From contig NC_013235.1 in NCBI RefSeq assembly GCF_000024365.1, forward strand, positions 2,790,001-2,854,000: DNA of 64,000 nt, written 5' to 3'. Made by a program: the position numbers and the translations under genes. The notes beneath the pieces are model-generated. The model worked only from the letters and a program-made list of their open reading frames with translations, did no database searches and had not been told where the DNA came from. Every line of letters starts with the position of its first letter. Within the stretch, counting starts at the first letter, position 1. Of the stretch, positions 18,273 to 26,955 are shown piece by piece. This DNA comes from Nakamurella multipartita DSM 44233. Its GTDB lineage: Bacteria > Actinomycetota > Actinomycetes > Mycobacteriales > Nakamurellaceae.

Positions 18273-18695
18273 CAGGCGCGCGGCCAATGCAGTCGATGCT
18301 GCCGACGGCCGGAAACGGGCCACCGACGGCCCACTGAGGAGATGTTGTGGTGAAGCGACTGTTGGTATTGGGCGGAGGTACCGCCGGAACGATGATCGTG
18401 AACAAGCTGCGGCGGGCGTTAGCCGCCGCGCAGTGCGAGATCACGATCGTCGACCAGGACGATGCGCACCATTACCAGCCCGGGTACCTGTTCCTGCCGT
18501 TCGGTACCTACACGCCTGATCAGGTCACCCGGTCGCGGCATGCCTTTCTGCCCGACGGGGTCGACTTCGTCGTCGGCGAGGTCGACGTCATCGATGCCGC
18601 CGCTGGAACTGTCTCATTGACCAACGGCCGATCGTTGCCGTACGACTATCTGGTCATCGCCACGGGCGTGGCGCCCCGCCCCGACCAGACACCGG

Positions 18696-20255
18696 TGTTT
18701 TGCTTCTGACTTCGTGTCAGAGATCGGCGTGTTGATCAGCCAACATCCGACGACTCCTTCGACCCGTCTCGGAGGATCCGAAGATGACCCAACCCGATCG
18801 TGGCAAGGACCGTGCCGGCCGGCGCACCAAGCGGTTCCTGACGCCCTCGGAGAAGTACGAGATCTGGCTGCAACTGGTCCGGCAGGAGGTGACGATCGCC
18901 GAGGCCGCCGAGCAGCAGCAGGTCGACCGATCAACGATCATGCGGATACGCACCGTCGCCAAGGAGGGTGCGTTGGCCGCGCTCGCTGCGTCCAAGCCCG
19001 GCGTCGCGGCGGCGCAGCGGGACTACGAGATGGAGGCCGCGAAAGCCGAGATCGCCCGGCTGTCCGAGGCGGTCAAGCAGATGGCGGTCAAGCTCACCCT
19101 GGTCGAGGGAAAAGGCGGCTGGGCCTAGATGGCCGGGTCCCGCGCCGCGTCGAGGCGGCCATCAAGGATCAGCTGCTCACGCTGCTGGACCAGGCGCTGG
19201 ACGCCGGCTGGTCCCTACGCGACGCGTGCGGCGTACTGGAGCTGCCCGAGCGACGCGCGTACCGCTGGTTGGACCGCCGAGCCGAGGGACGGTTGGCCGA
19301 CTCGCCGCCGGGCGGGTCGCCGATGCACGGCCTGCTCGACGATGAGGTGGCCGCGGTCCTGGCCTTGTTCGACGAGTGGGGCGAGACCGACCGCAGTCAT
19401 CGCAAGCTGGCCCACCGGGGCTCCTACCTGGGCCGGGTATGGGTGTCACCATCAACGGTGCGGCGAGTGTTGTTCCTGGCGGACAAGCACTTCCGGCCGC
19501 TGCCCAAGCCCGGCCGCAGCTCCAAGCGGCCGTTCCCGGAATGGGCCGAGTACAAGCCGAACAGTCTGTGGATCTACGACACAACGCACTTCACCAGGGC
19601 CGGGATGGCGGTGCTGATCGTGGAGGACCTGGTCTCCCGCAAGTGGCTGAGCACGGTCGTGTCGGCCGAGGAGACCTCGACGCAGGTGCAGGTCGGCTTC
19701 ACCCGCGCCCTGCACGCCGAGGGGCTGCTACAGCTGGTCGACGCCCGGCACGACGACGGCCGCGTCGACCTGGGCGTCGACGACGAGCACCGGCCGATCC
19801 TGCTGGCGATCTCGGACAACGGCCCGCAGATGACCTCCGGGTCGACCCGCGAGTTCATGGCGTTGTGCGCGATCGCCCAGCACTTCGGCCGGCCCGGCAC
19901 ACCGACCGACCAGGCGTGGATCGAGAGCCTCAACGGGCACCTCAAGGCCGAGTACCCGCACCTCCTGGCCATCCGCGACCCGGCTACGCTGCGTGCCGAA
20001 CTGGACCAGGTGCGGGCGCACTATAACGGGGTCCGGCTGCACCAGGGCATCGGCTACGTCTGTCCCAACGACGAACACCAAGGACGAGGAGCCCAGATCC
20101 GCAAGGCCCGCCAGGCCGGCCTGGAAACCGCCCGCCAACGACGGCTAACCTGGCACCGCGAGCACCGGAACGACCAACACCAACCACCCGCCCCGGAGCC
20201 CGACGATGTTGGCTAATCAAACGCCGAAATGCGTCATTAAGTCAGACACACGTCA
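18696..20255 (+). mobile_element. IS3-type insertion sequence, copy A (1560 bp, TSD CCGG)
   Basis: Bounds follow from comparison with copy B (40375-41934): the shared sequence starts TGTTTTGC and ends CACGTCA. Terminal inverted repeats are imperfect but end in TG...CA, with a shared CTGACTT at bases 11-17. CCGG flanks both sides (18692-18695 and 20256-20259), a 4 bp target duplication. Both copies have the same length, the same reading frames and identical predicted proteins. It interrupts the SQR-like gene. Confidence 0.92.
18784..20216 (+). CDS. IS3-type transposase OrfA/OrfB (fused by -1 frameshift), copy A
   Basis: OrfA (18784-19128, 114 aa) has an HTH (TIAEAAEQQQVDRSTIMRI) followed by a leucine-zipper-like helix. 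OrfB is in the -1 frame and carries the rve domain: D in WIYDTTHFTRAG, D in AISDNGPQMTSG, E in DQAWIESLNGHLKAEYPH, ending YNGVRLHQGIGYVCPNDEH. The overlap contains GGGAAAAGG at 19107-19115, where slipping on A-AAA-G joins the two frames; such programmed -1 frameshifting is standard for IS3 elements. OrfB has no good start of its own. Appears intact and potentially active. Confidence 0.85.
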
Positions 20256-21161
20256 CCGGGAATGCTCGGTGAACAATGGCGAAAGAGCATCTTCGACTTC
20301 TACAGCCTCGACGGTGCGCTGGCGCTCGCGAAGGCATTGGAAGGTTTCGACGGTGGCCGGTTCGTTGTGCACATCACCGATATGCCGATCAAATGCCCGG
20401 TCGCGCCGCTGGAGTTCACCTTCCTCGCCGACGATTACTTCCGCCGCCGGGGCATCCGGGATCGGGTCGAGATGGTGTATGTGACACCGCTGTCCGGCGC
20501 CTTCACCAAACCCATCTCCTCGGCGAGACTGGGCACGATGCTGGACGAGCGAAAGGTCACGGTCGAGACTGACTTCCTGGTCGAACGCATCGACTCGGAC
20601 ACGAAAAAGCTGGTTTCCTATGACGAACGGGAAATCCCGTTCGACCTGCTGGTCACGATTCCGCTGAACATGGGCGCCGATTTCATCGCTCGCTCCGGGC
20701 TGGGTGACGAACTGAACTATGTTCCGGTGAACAAGAAGACGCTGCGATCCACGGTCTATCCGAACATCTTCGCCGTCGGCGATGCCTCCGACATCCCGGC
20801 CTCGAAGGCCGGCTCCGTGGCGCACTTCTCGGTCGAGATCTTCTGCAACAACTTCCTGCAACTGGTTGCCGGTAAGCCGATGACCGGCGCGTTCGACGGG
20901 CACGCGAACTGCTTCATCGAATCGGGCAATGGCAAGGGCCTGCTGATCGACTTCAACTACGACACCGAACCGATGACCGGCAAGTACCCCGTGCCGGTCG
21001 TCGGCCCGTTCAGCCTGCTCGAGGAGACCAGGGCGAACCACCTTGGCAAGCTTGCGTTCCGGTGGATGTACTGGAATGTCCTGCTCCCGGGCCGGCCCAT
21101 TCCGTTGCCGTCACACATGTCGATGGCCGGCAAGAACACCGAACACTAAGGAGCGAACACC

Positions 21162-21476
21162 ATGCCTGTCACCACCCTGGACGGACGCCAGATCCACGTC
21201 AACGACGAGGGATTCCTCACCGACCCCACCGAATGGAACGAGCAGCTGGGCGACACGCTCGCCGCCCAGATCGGAATCACCCTCACCGAACCGCACTGGA
21301 AGGCAATTCACTTCCTGCGCGACGACTACGCGGTCAAGGGCGAAACACCGACCATCCGCCGAGTCTCGACCTCGGGCGGAATACCGGTGAAGGACCTGTT
21401 CAAGCTCTTCCCCGGCAAACCCGCCAAGAAGATGGCCTACATCGCGGGACTGCCCAAGCCACACGGCTGCGTCTGA
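21162..21476 (+). CDS. tusE: TusE/DsrC/DsvC family sulfur relay protein
   Basis: 104 residues, ATG 21162 after AAGGAGCGAACACC. The DsrC fold is clear: GRQIHVNDEGFLTDPTEWNE and HWKAIHFLRDDYAVKGETPT, with the flexible C-terminal arm IAGLPKPHGCV. The penultimate cysteine that accepts persulfide is present, but the second cysteine of true DsrC, 10 residues upstream, is alanine (KKMAYIAG), so this is the one-cysteine TusE-like type. It follows sqr by 12 bases and precedes dsrE by 41, giving the operon osmC-sqr-tusE-dsrE. Confidence 0.88.
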   Translation: MPVTTLDGRQIHVNDEGFLTDPTEWNEQLGDTLAAQIGITLTEPHWKAIHFLRDDYAVKGETPTIRRVSTSGGIPVKDLFKLFPGKPAKKMAYIAGLPKPHGCV

Positions 21477-21517
21477 CGAACAGTGACGTCGACCCCTACA
21501 AGCCCGGAGAGATCCCC

Positions 21518-22030
21518 ATGACTACCACCGAAACCGCACCCGCGATCGTTCCGCAATTCGACACCGAAAACAACGGCCGCAAGCTCGCCATCATCTGCTC
21601 CAAAGGCACCCTGGACATGGCCTACCCGGGACTGGTGCTCGCCAACGCCGCCCTCGGCGAGGGGATCGAAACCCATCTGTTCTTCACCTTCTGGGGCTTC
21701 GAGATGATCAACAAGAAGACGATGAACGATCTGCAGTTCACCCTGCTCGGTAACCCGGCAACGCACATGCCCCAGGGGCTCGGCGGCCTGCCATGGATGA
21801 CCGCGATGGCCACCTCGAAGCTGAAGAAGTCCATCGCCGAGGTCGGCGTCCCGGAGATCCCCGAGTTCCTCGAACAGATCGTCGCCTCGGGCGGTCATCT
21901 CTGGGCCTGCCGGATGTCGGCCGACATGAACCACCTCACCGAGGACGACCTTTACGACCAGGTCGAGGGCATCATCAGCGCCTCCGACTTCATCGAGAAG
22001 ACCGAAGGGGCCCAACTCCTGTTCATCTGA
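21518..22030 (+). CDS. DsrE/DsrF family sulfur carrier
   Basis: 170 residues from ATG 21518 with GGAGAG upstream. The DsrE2-like fold reads KLAIICSKGTLDMAYPGLVL, then EGIETHLFFTFWGFEMINKK, and the catalytic-loop cysteine is in GGHLWACRMSADMNHL (about residue 131). Such proteins relay sulfane sulfur to TusA/TusE partners in the cytosol. It closely parallels the C-terminal domain of the four-domain fusion at 31241-33745 (both have LFFTFWG / MFFTFWG and an AC-x-M-x-M-D motif). Confidence 0.88.
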   Translation: MTTTETAPAIVPQFDTENNGRKLAIICSKGTLDMAYPGLVLANAALGEGIETHLFFTFWGFEMINKKTMNDLQFTLLGNPATHMPQGLGGLPWMTAMATSKLKKSIAEVGVPEIPEFLEQIVASGGHLWACRMSADMNHLTEDDLYDQVEGIISASDFIEKTEGAQLLFI

Positions 22031-22391
22031 CAGCCGGCCGTTGCGTCCGGTGCCCGGGGTTGGCCGAGCGTCGGGCCCCGCGGGCCCTGGAATGCCAGCG
22101 CCAGGTCAGCGGCCGCGGAGTCTGTCCATCAACGACTTGGTCGGTGCAGACCCCCACGCGTACACCGCTGCGCGGATCGAACCCGGCCGTAGCGTCTTGC
22201 ACATGTTGTCCGCACCTGCGATCCGTTTGTGCACGTAAGGGAAGCTGGCGGCAGAACACGTCCACAACCCCCGATGAGAATCGGGGTTGATGACGAGTTG
22301 CTGCCGCGGCCAGTCACCAAGACGCGCACCCGCTCCGGTCCAGCGGTGCTCCGACCCTTGTCCTTGGCCGCGGCTCCTCGCTGCCTATTGA
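22031..22391. other. Intergenic; hairpins, no gene
   Basis: After dsrE there is a GGGCCC-CGC-GGGCCC dyad (22073-22087) and, at 22266-22288, a strong stem AACCCC(C)GAT / ATCGGGGTT with a GAGA loop. Neither has a U-tract, so they are only possible terminators. No coding region recognised. Confidence 0.35.
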
Positions 22392-23781
22392 GGCTCTTCA
22401 GAGTTAGCAGGGCTTCGCGTGGCTGGTTGACGCCCGGGATTTCCGGGTGCAGGCGTAGCGTACCCGGCGCTTCTGGTTGTCCTGGTTGCGGAAGCCGAAG
22501 GCGATCCGGCCGATGTGTTTGACGATCCGGTTGTAGCCCTCGGTGCGGCCGTTGCTGATGCCGGTGTGCAGGCCGGCGATGATCGAGTTCTGCCAGGCAT
22601 GCACCGTCCACGCGAGCCTGCGCAGCTGGGAGATCTCGGAGTCGGCGCAGTGCAGGTAGAACGCGGTCAGCGCGTTGAAGATCTGTCCGCGGTCGGGGTT
22701 GGTGCCGGCGAGCTTGAGCAGCTTGCGGAGCAGTTCCTTGCCCTGCCAGCATTTCTCGAGGCCGCCGGAGGGGTCGGCCCGGCGCATCGCTTCCCGCACC
22801 TTGGCCAGCTCGTCCGGAGTGAGAGTCTCCACGGCGCGCAGCAGCCGGTTCCGTTGCGCCCATTCCGGGTCGCTCTTGCGGCCCCGCCGGCCACGCAGCG
22901 CCCAGGCCAACTCCCGCCGGTAGTCGGTGACCGCCTTGTTGGCCAGGGCGACCAGGTGGAACCGGTCCACGACCACGACAGCGTTCGGCAGGGCCAGCCG
23001 GGCGGCCCGGGCGTACGTCGCGGACGTGTCCATCGAGATGTGGGTGATGTTGGCGAGCCAGTCCGGGTCCTGCGCCTGCAGCCACTCGATGAGGACCTTG
23101 CTGGTGCGGCCGTTGACCTGCGCGAACAGCCCGCCGTTGCCGCTCAGATCGACCAGGCCGGTGTCGAAGCGGTCCACCCAGGTCTTCGCCCCGGTGGTCG
23201 GGTCGGTCTCGTAGTGGGCCTTGCCGCGGCGGGTCTCGTCGACGCCCAGCACGGTGACCGGCGGCGGCGCGTCGGGGAGCACCGCGGCAGAGTGGGCGAC
23301 GAACGCGTCGTGCGCGATGCGCCAGTCCATGCCGAACTCGGCCGCGACGCCGGACACCGGCCGGGTGTGGTCGCCGATCGCCTCGGCCGCCAGCCGGCGG
23401 GCGCGGGGTGGTGATCCGGGCCCGGGCGGGGATCTGCTCGGGTAGGCATTCGGTGAACACCTTCCGCTCGCAGCTGTCGACCTGGCAGCGCCATTTCCGT
23501 TTGCGCCACAACAGGATCGGCCGATCCTCGCCCAGCCGGACGTCCCGCGGGCGGGTCGTCACCCACGCCTTCGGCGACCTCGACTGCTCACCGCACTCCG
23601 GGCACCAGCCGGCCAGCTGCGGGTCGGTCGAGCAGTGCACGACCCGTCGGCCGACGTCGTCGCGGACGACCTGGTCGACGACCAGCCCGTCGATGTCCAA
23701 CAGCAGCGAACTACTCTGGTCCATGCTCGTGGTCCTTCGGCAGGTTGCGTAGAGAACAACCAGTTTCGAAGGCCACGAGCC
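22392..23781 (-). mobile_element. ISL3-family element (approximate bounds)
   Basis: An ISL3 transposase fills the segment. The left end carries GGCTCTTCAGAGTTAGCAGG at 22392, of the GGCTCTTC type common at ISL3 termini, and overlaps the transposase stop. The right end near 23781 reads GGCTCG in inverse sense, so the repeats are only weakly matched and the bounds are approximate. No target duplication found. Confidence 0.6.
22404..23724 (-). pseudogene. ISL3-family transposase, frameshifted
   Basis: From ATG 23724: MDQSSSLLLDIDGLVVDQVV, a zinc-finger region CSTDPQLAGWCPECGEQ, then CQVDSCERKVFTECLPEQI. At about 23405-23408 an extra base in a CCCC run shifts the frame, and the protein continues as SGVAAEFGMDWRIAHDAFVA, VTVLGVDETRRGKAHYETD (first catalytic D), VVVVDRFHLVALANKAVTDY (second D) and GRTEGYNRIVKHIGRIAFGF (E). 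Restored length is about 440 residues, normal for ISL3. Single-base lesion only. Confidence 0.82.
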
Positions 23782-23873
23782 CTCATCTCACCCGACACGC
23801 CGCCGCAGGTCGGAGGCCCGGAGCCCTATCAAGTCCGAAGACCCCCTATTGAGGGACGGGGCGGCCGCTGGTG

Positions 23874-24374
23874 TTAGGGCTTGCCGCCCTGTCGAAGTCT
23901 TGGAAGGAACCGCGGAGTGTGAGCTGCGTACTCTGCGTAGCCGGGGAATCGTGCGGTGAGATGCCGCTCCTCGAACTGGGCCTTCCCGGTCAGCAACCCG
24001 GCCAATGCCATGAATGACACCAGCGCCCACCTGTTTCCCGAGATGGCCGCACGGGCGGCCGCGCCGATCAGCAGCCCGCTGTAGATCGGGTGCCGCACCC
24101 AACGGTAGAGACCCCCGGTGCGCAACTGTGCTCGATCGTTCGGTAGGGGCAACGCGGTCAGCCCCCGATCCAACGACGCCGCCCCGACCGCGGCGAGACA
24201 ACCACCGGCGGCAATGCCCAGGTATCCGGCCCGGCGGAGGGCCGGAGGGACCGGCCAGTGGGTGCGCCCAGGCAGCGCGCTGATCACCGCCAACAGGATG
24301 ACTTGCGCGAGAACCAGCAATAAGGCGAATCGGCGGTCGGCCATGCTGGGCTGCTTGAACGTCAACTCTTCCAT
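23874..24374 (-). CDS. Isoprenylcysteine carboxylmethyltransferase-like membrane methyltransferase
   Basis: 166 residues from ATG 24374 with four or five hydrophobic segments. The C-terminal ICMT/PEMT signature is LYRWVRHPIYSGLLIGAAA followed by EERHLTARFPGYAEYAAHTP. These are S-adenosylmethionine-dependent membrane methyltransferases whose bacterial substrates are mostly unknown. An upstream start at 24446 is possible but adds a basic stretch unlike the family. It stands alone between the ISL3 copy and the zinc-ribbon gene. Confidence 0.82.
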   Translation of the reverse strand: MEELTFKQPSMADRRFALLLVLAQVILLAVISALPGRTHWPVPPALRRAGYLGIAAGGCLAAVGAASLDRGLTALPLPNDRAQLRTGGLYRWVRHPIYSGLLIGAAARAAISGNRWALVSFMALAGLLTGKAQFEERHLTARFPGYAEYAAHTPRFLPRLRQGGKP

Positions 24375-24712
24375 CGACAAAGCCTCGAGGCGTAGTGAGG
24401 TGGCGCCGAGGCGAAGGTTCCTTGATGATCGCCTGGGGATGGACATGCTTCGGCTCGACGGTGGTGGTCATCAGCGTTGTCGGGTCGGGGGTCTCGGTGG
24501 TGAGGTTGAGCCGGTTGGCGCGACGACCTCCAGATGGGTAGCTCGGTTCTGGTGGCCGAGCTGCTGGTCTGTCGGGCATGCACCTGTCGACCTGGCGCGG
24601 TGGATCGTTGCGACATTTCGATCGGCTTACCGTTTCCCAGAGCCCGGCGAGCACATCGACCGAAGACCGGGAACTTCGGTCGATCTGCTGCCCGAGTACA
24701 GCGGTCAGCGGA
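24375..24712. other. No firm gene
   Basis: Between two minus-strand genes. A minus-strand frame (MTTTVEPKHVHPQAIIKEP...) starts near 24470 but becomes low complexity and runs antisense to nothing recognisable. No repeats seen. Confidence 0.35.
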
Positions 24713-24883
24713 TCAGCGGCCGAACAGTCGTGACAGGAAAGAGCCGCCGCTGGTGGATCGCGCAGCGGGGGGACAGCTGCAGCGTTGGTGCGCGGGCACG
24801 CCGGCCAGCACCTGGTCGACATGCTGACCACATCCGGTGTAGCTGGCCTTGCCGCAGGAGGGGCAGGTGGCAGGACTGCACAT
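24713..24883 (-). CDS. Small zinc-ribbon protein (56 aa)
   Basis: Reading ATG 24883 to TGA 24713-24715 gives MCSPATCPSCGKASYTGCGQ, HVDQVLAGVPAHQRCSCPP and a C-terminal GGSFLSRLFGR. Two CxxC-type pairs plus CGQHVD suggest a zinc site. I recall very similar short proteins across actinomycetes (TC-x-x-CGK-x-x-W-x-GCGQHVD) with no known function. It is divergent from the two-component system with a CstR-type operator between them (24958-24977), 75 bases upstream of this start. Confidence 0.7.
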   Translation of the reverse strand: MCSPATCPSCGKASYTGCGQHVDQVLAGVPAHQRCSCPPAARSTSGGSFLSRLFGR

Positions 24884-24957
24884 CAGGTTTCGCCCTTTCG
24901 AGGTGGAGACTGTCGAATGCGGCTCTCGGAGGATGCGAGGGATGCCATCAGGTTACC

Positions 24958-24977
24958 TGATACCCAGGGGGGTATCA
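24958..24977. promoter_or_regulatory. CstR-type operator 2 (between zinc-ribbon gene and two-component system)
   Basis: TGATACC-N6-GGTATCA, a perfect 7+6+7 dyad. It lies 69 bases upstream of the response regulator and 75 bases upstream of the divergent zinc-ribbon gene, so it could control either or both. Confidence 0.75.
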
Positions 24978-25045
24978 AGGGAGGGTGTGGTCCCGCGGAT
25001 GGGTGGCCGGCTGACCACGCTGGCGGATCGGGCCGAAGGAGGGTC

Positions 25046-25735
25046 ATGCGAAAGGTTCTGGTCGTCGACGACGAGCCGCACATCCGGACCGTGTTACGCG
25101 GGTATCTGGAGGCCGACGGGTTCGAGGTGGTCGACGCCGCGGACGGGGAGACCGCAGTGGATCTGGTCCGGCGTGATCCGCCGGACTTGGTGCTGCTGGA
25201 CGTGATGCTGCCGGGGATCGACGGTCTGGAGGTTCTGCGTCGGTTGCGGGCCGTGAGCGATGCGTACGTCATTCTGGTCACCGCGCGGGCCGAGGAGGTC
25301 GACAAGCTCGTCGGGCTCGCGGTGGGGGCGGATGACTACGTGACCAAGCCGTTCAGCCCGCGGGAGGTCACTGCCCGGGTGAAGGCGGTGCTCCGGCGGG
25401 ATCGCGGCGGGCGAACCGGAGAGGATGTGGTGCTGCGGTTCCGGGGCCTATCGATCGATCTGGCGGGTCGGGAGGTTCACGCCGACGGAGCGCCGGTGGC
25501 GTTGTCGAGTCTGGAGTTCGACCTGCTGGCCGCACTGGCCGGGGCGCCCGGACGGGTCTTCTCCCGCGCCCAACTGCTCGAGCGGGTGTGGGGGTACGAC
25601 TTCTATGGCGACGAGCGGGTCGTCGATGTGCACATCCGGAGCCTGCGGTCGCGGTTGGGTGACCCGGCCGCCGACCCGCGTCTGATCGCCACCGTTCGGG
25701 GTGTGGGTTACAAGTTCGTGGGCAGCCCTCGATGA
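25046..25735 (+). CDS. OmpR/PhoB-family response regulator
   Basis: 229 residues from ATG 25046, preceded by GAAGGAGGG. Receiver domain at residues 1-115 with acidic pocket DDE at 8-10, phospho-acceptor D52 in LVLLDVMLPG, T in LVTARAEE and K in YVTKPFSPRE. The winged-helix DNA-binding domain follows (LSSLEFDLLAALAGAPGRVF, VVDVHIRSLRSRLGD, TVRGVGYKFV). It overlaps the kinase by ATGA, so they form one unit. The upstream CstR-type operator suggests that the pair responds to sulfane sulfur stress. Confidence 0.92.
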   Translation: MRKVLVVDDEPHIRTVLRGYLEADGFEVVDAADGETAVDLVRRDPPDLVLLDVMLPGIDGLEVLRRLRAVSDAYVILVTARAEEVDKLVGLAVGADDYVTKPFSPREVTARVKAVLRRDRGGRTGEDVVLRFRGLSIDLAGREVHADGAPVALSSLEFDLLAALAGAPGRVFSRAQLLERVWGYDFYGDERVVDVHIRSLRSRLGDPAADPRLIATVRGVGYKFVGSPR

Positions 25736-26868
25736 CGATTCGGATGCCCCTGCGGTTGTTCTTGTCCTACGCCCTCGTGGCTTCCGTCGGAGCCGTCGTG
25801 GCGTACCTGACGGTGTGGCTGCTTGCGCCGGCCCTGTTCGATCGCCAGGTCGGCATGATGAACAACGGCGGCATGGGCTCGGGGTCGGGGGGCGGAGCGC
25901 AGGCCGGTTTGCGTGACGCGTTCCGGTTCGCCCTCACCACGGCCCTGGCCGTCGGGCTCACCGCCAGCGTGGTGGCCGCCGTCGTCGTGGCCTGGTTCGT
26001 CACGCGCCGGCTGATGCGCCCGCTGCACGCGGTGCGGGCGGCCACCCGGCGGATCGCGGCGGGTGACTACCGAGTCAGCGTGCCGGTGCCGAGGGAGCCG
26101 GAACTGGCCGCGCTGGCCACCGATGTGAACACCCTGGGCTCCGCGCTGGCCGACACCGAGGCCCGCCGCACTCGGCTGCTCGGCGATGTCGCGCACGAAC
26201 TGCGCACGCCGTTGACCGCCCTGGACGGATATGTCGAGGGCCTGATCGATGGAGTGTTCGCGCCGACTCCGGACATCCTTGGGTCGCTCAGTGACGAGCT
26301 GCGCCGGCTGCACCGGTTGGCCGAGGACCTTTCCAGTCTGTCCCGGGCCCAGGAGCAGGGCCTGGATCTGCATCCGGTCGACGCGGACCTCGCCGACCTT
26401 GCTCGTCGTGCGGCCGCCCGGCTGGCCCCGCAGTTCCGGGACGCGCAGGTCACGTTGACCGTCCAGGCCGACCAGATGGTGCCGGTCACCGCCGATCCCG
26501 ACCGGATCATCCAGGTGCTGACGAACCTGCTCGGCAACGCGCTGCTCGCCACCGCGGCGGGCGGGGCCGTGACGATTGCCGCCCGCGCCGGCGCCCGGAG
26601 CGGCGAGGTCTCGGTGACCGACACCGGGGTGGGTCTGGCCGAGGCGGACCTCGAACGGGTCTTCGAGCGCTTCTACCGGGCGCCGGGCCAGCCTCGCCGG
26701 TCGGCCGGGTCGGGCATCGGGCTGACCATCGCCCGGGACATCGCCCGCGGACACGGGGGAAACGTGACCGCCTCCTCACCCGGCCCCGGTCAGGGCGCCC
26801 GCTTCACGGTGACCATTCCGCTGCGTGCGCATCGGCGCTCCGAAATCGCCGAGCACCTTCAGAGCTGA
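25732..26868 (+). CDS. Membrane sensor histidine kinase
   Basis: 378 residues. One transmembrane segment at about 8-35, a short 30-residue extracytoplasmic loop rich in Gly and Met (GMMNNGGMGSGSGGG), a second segment at about 67-90, HAMP at 91-143, HisKA with H155 in DVAHELRTPLTALDG, and the ATPase domain with N box TNLLGNALLATA, G1 SVTDTGVGLAEADLERVFER and G2 SAGSGIGLTIARDIA. The loop is too short for a folded ligand domain, so it probably senses envelope state or uses its Met residues. Partner of the preceding regulator. Confidence 0.9.
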   Translation: MTIRMPLRLFLSYALVASVGAVVAYLTVWLLAPALFDRQVGMMNNGGMGSGSGGGAQAGLRDAFRFALTTALAVGLTASVVAAVVVAWFVTRRLMRPLHAVRAATRRIAAGDYRVSVPVPREPELAALATDVNTLGSALADTEARRTRLLGDVAHELRTPLTALDGYVEGLIDGVFAPTPDILGSLSDELRRLHRLAEDLSSLSRAQEQGLDLHPVDADLADLARRAAARLAPQFRDAQVTLTVQADQMVPVTADPDRIIQVLTNLLGNALLATAAGGAVTIAARAGARSGEVSVTDTGVGLAEADLERVFERFYRAPGQPRRSAGSGIGLTIARDIARGHGGNVTASSPGPGQGARFTVTIPLRAHRRSEIAEHLQS

Positions 26869-26955
26869 GTGCCGTCAGATTTATTCCCCGTCGGGCGACA
26901 GGCGATCACCAGCATCGACGTCGAAGAAAGGACCTCGGGGGAGGGCCGGGTGCGG

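Larger units (their letters stand above)
18347..21149 (+). pseudogene. sqr: Sulfide:quinone-reductase-like flavoprotein, split by an IS3-type insertion
   Basis: The first exon-like part (18347-18695) has the FAD Rossmann motif GGGTAGTMIVNKLRRAL and HHYQPGYLFLPFGTY. After the IS (18696-20255) and one copy of the 4 bp duplication, the frame resumes exactly at 20260: QTP then GMLGEQWRKSIFDFYSLDGA. Key later motifs are MPIKCPVAPLEFTFLADDYF (candidate redox cysteine), VYPNIFAVGDASDIPASKAG and HANCFIESGNGKGLLIDFNY. The intact protein would be 412 residues, normal for SQR-like membrane-associated flavoproteins that oxidise sulfide to sulfane sulfur. In this sequence it is disrupted after about 116 codons. 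Confidence 0.85.

Noticed and set aside
22266-22288. GC-rich stem with GAGA loop as an intrinsic terminator
   Set aside because: The stem is strong but no T-run follows on either strand, so termination cannot be claimed.
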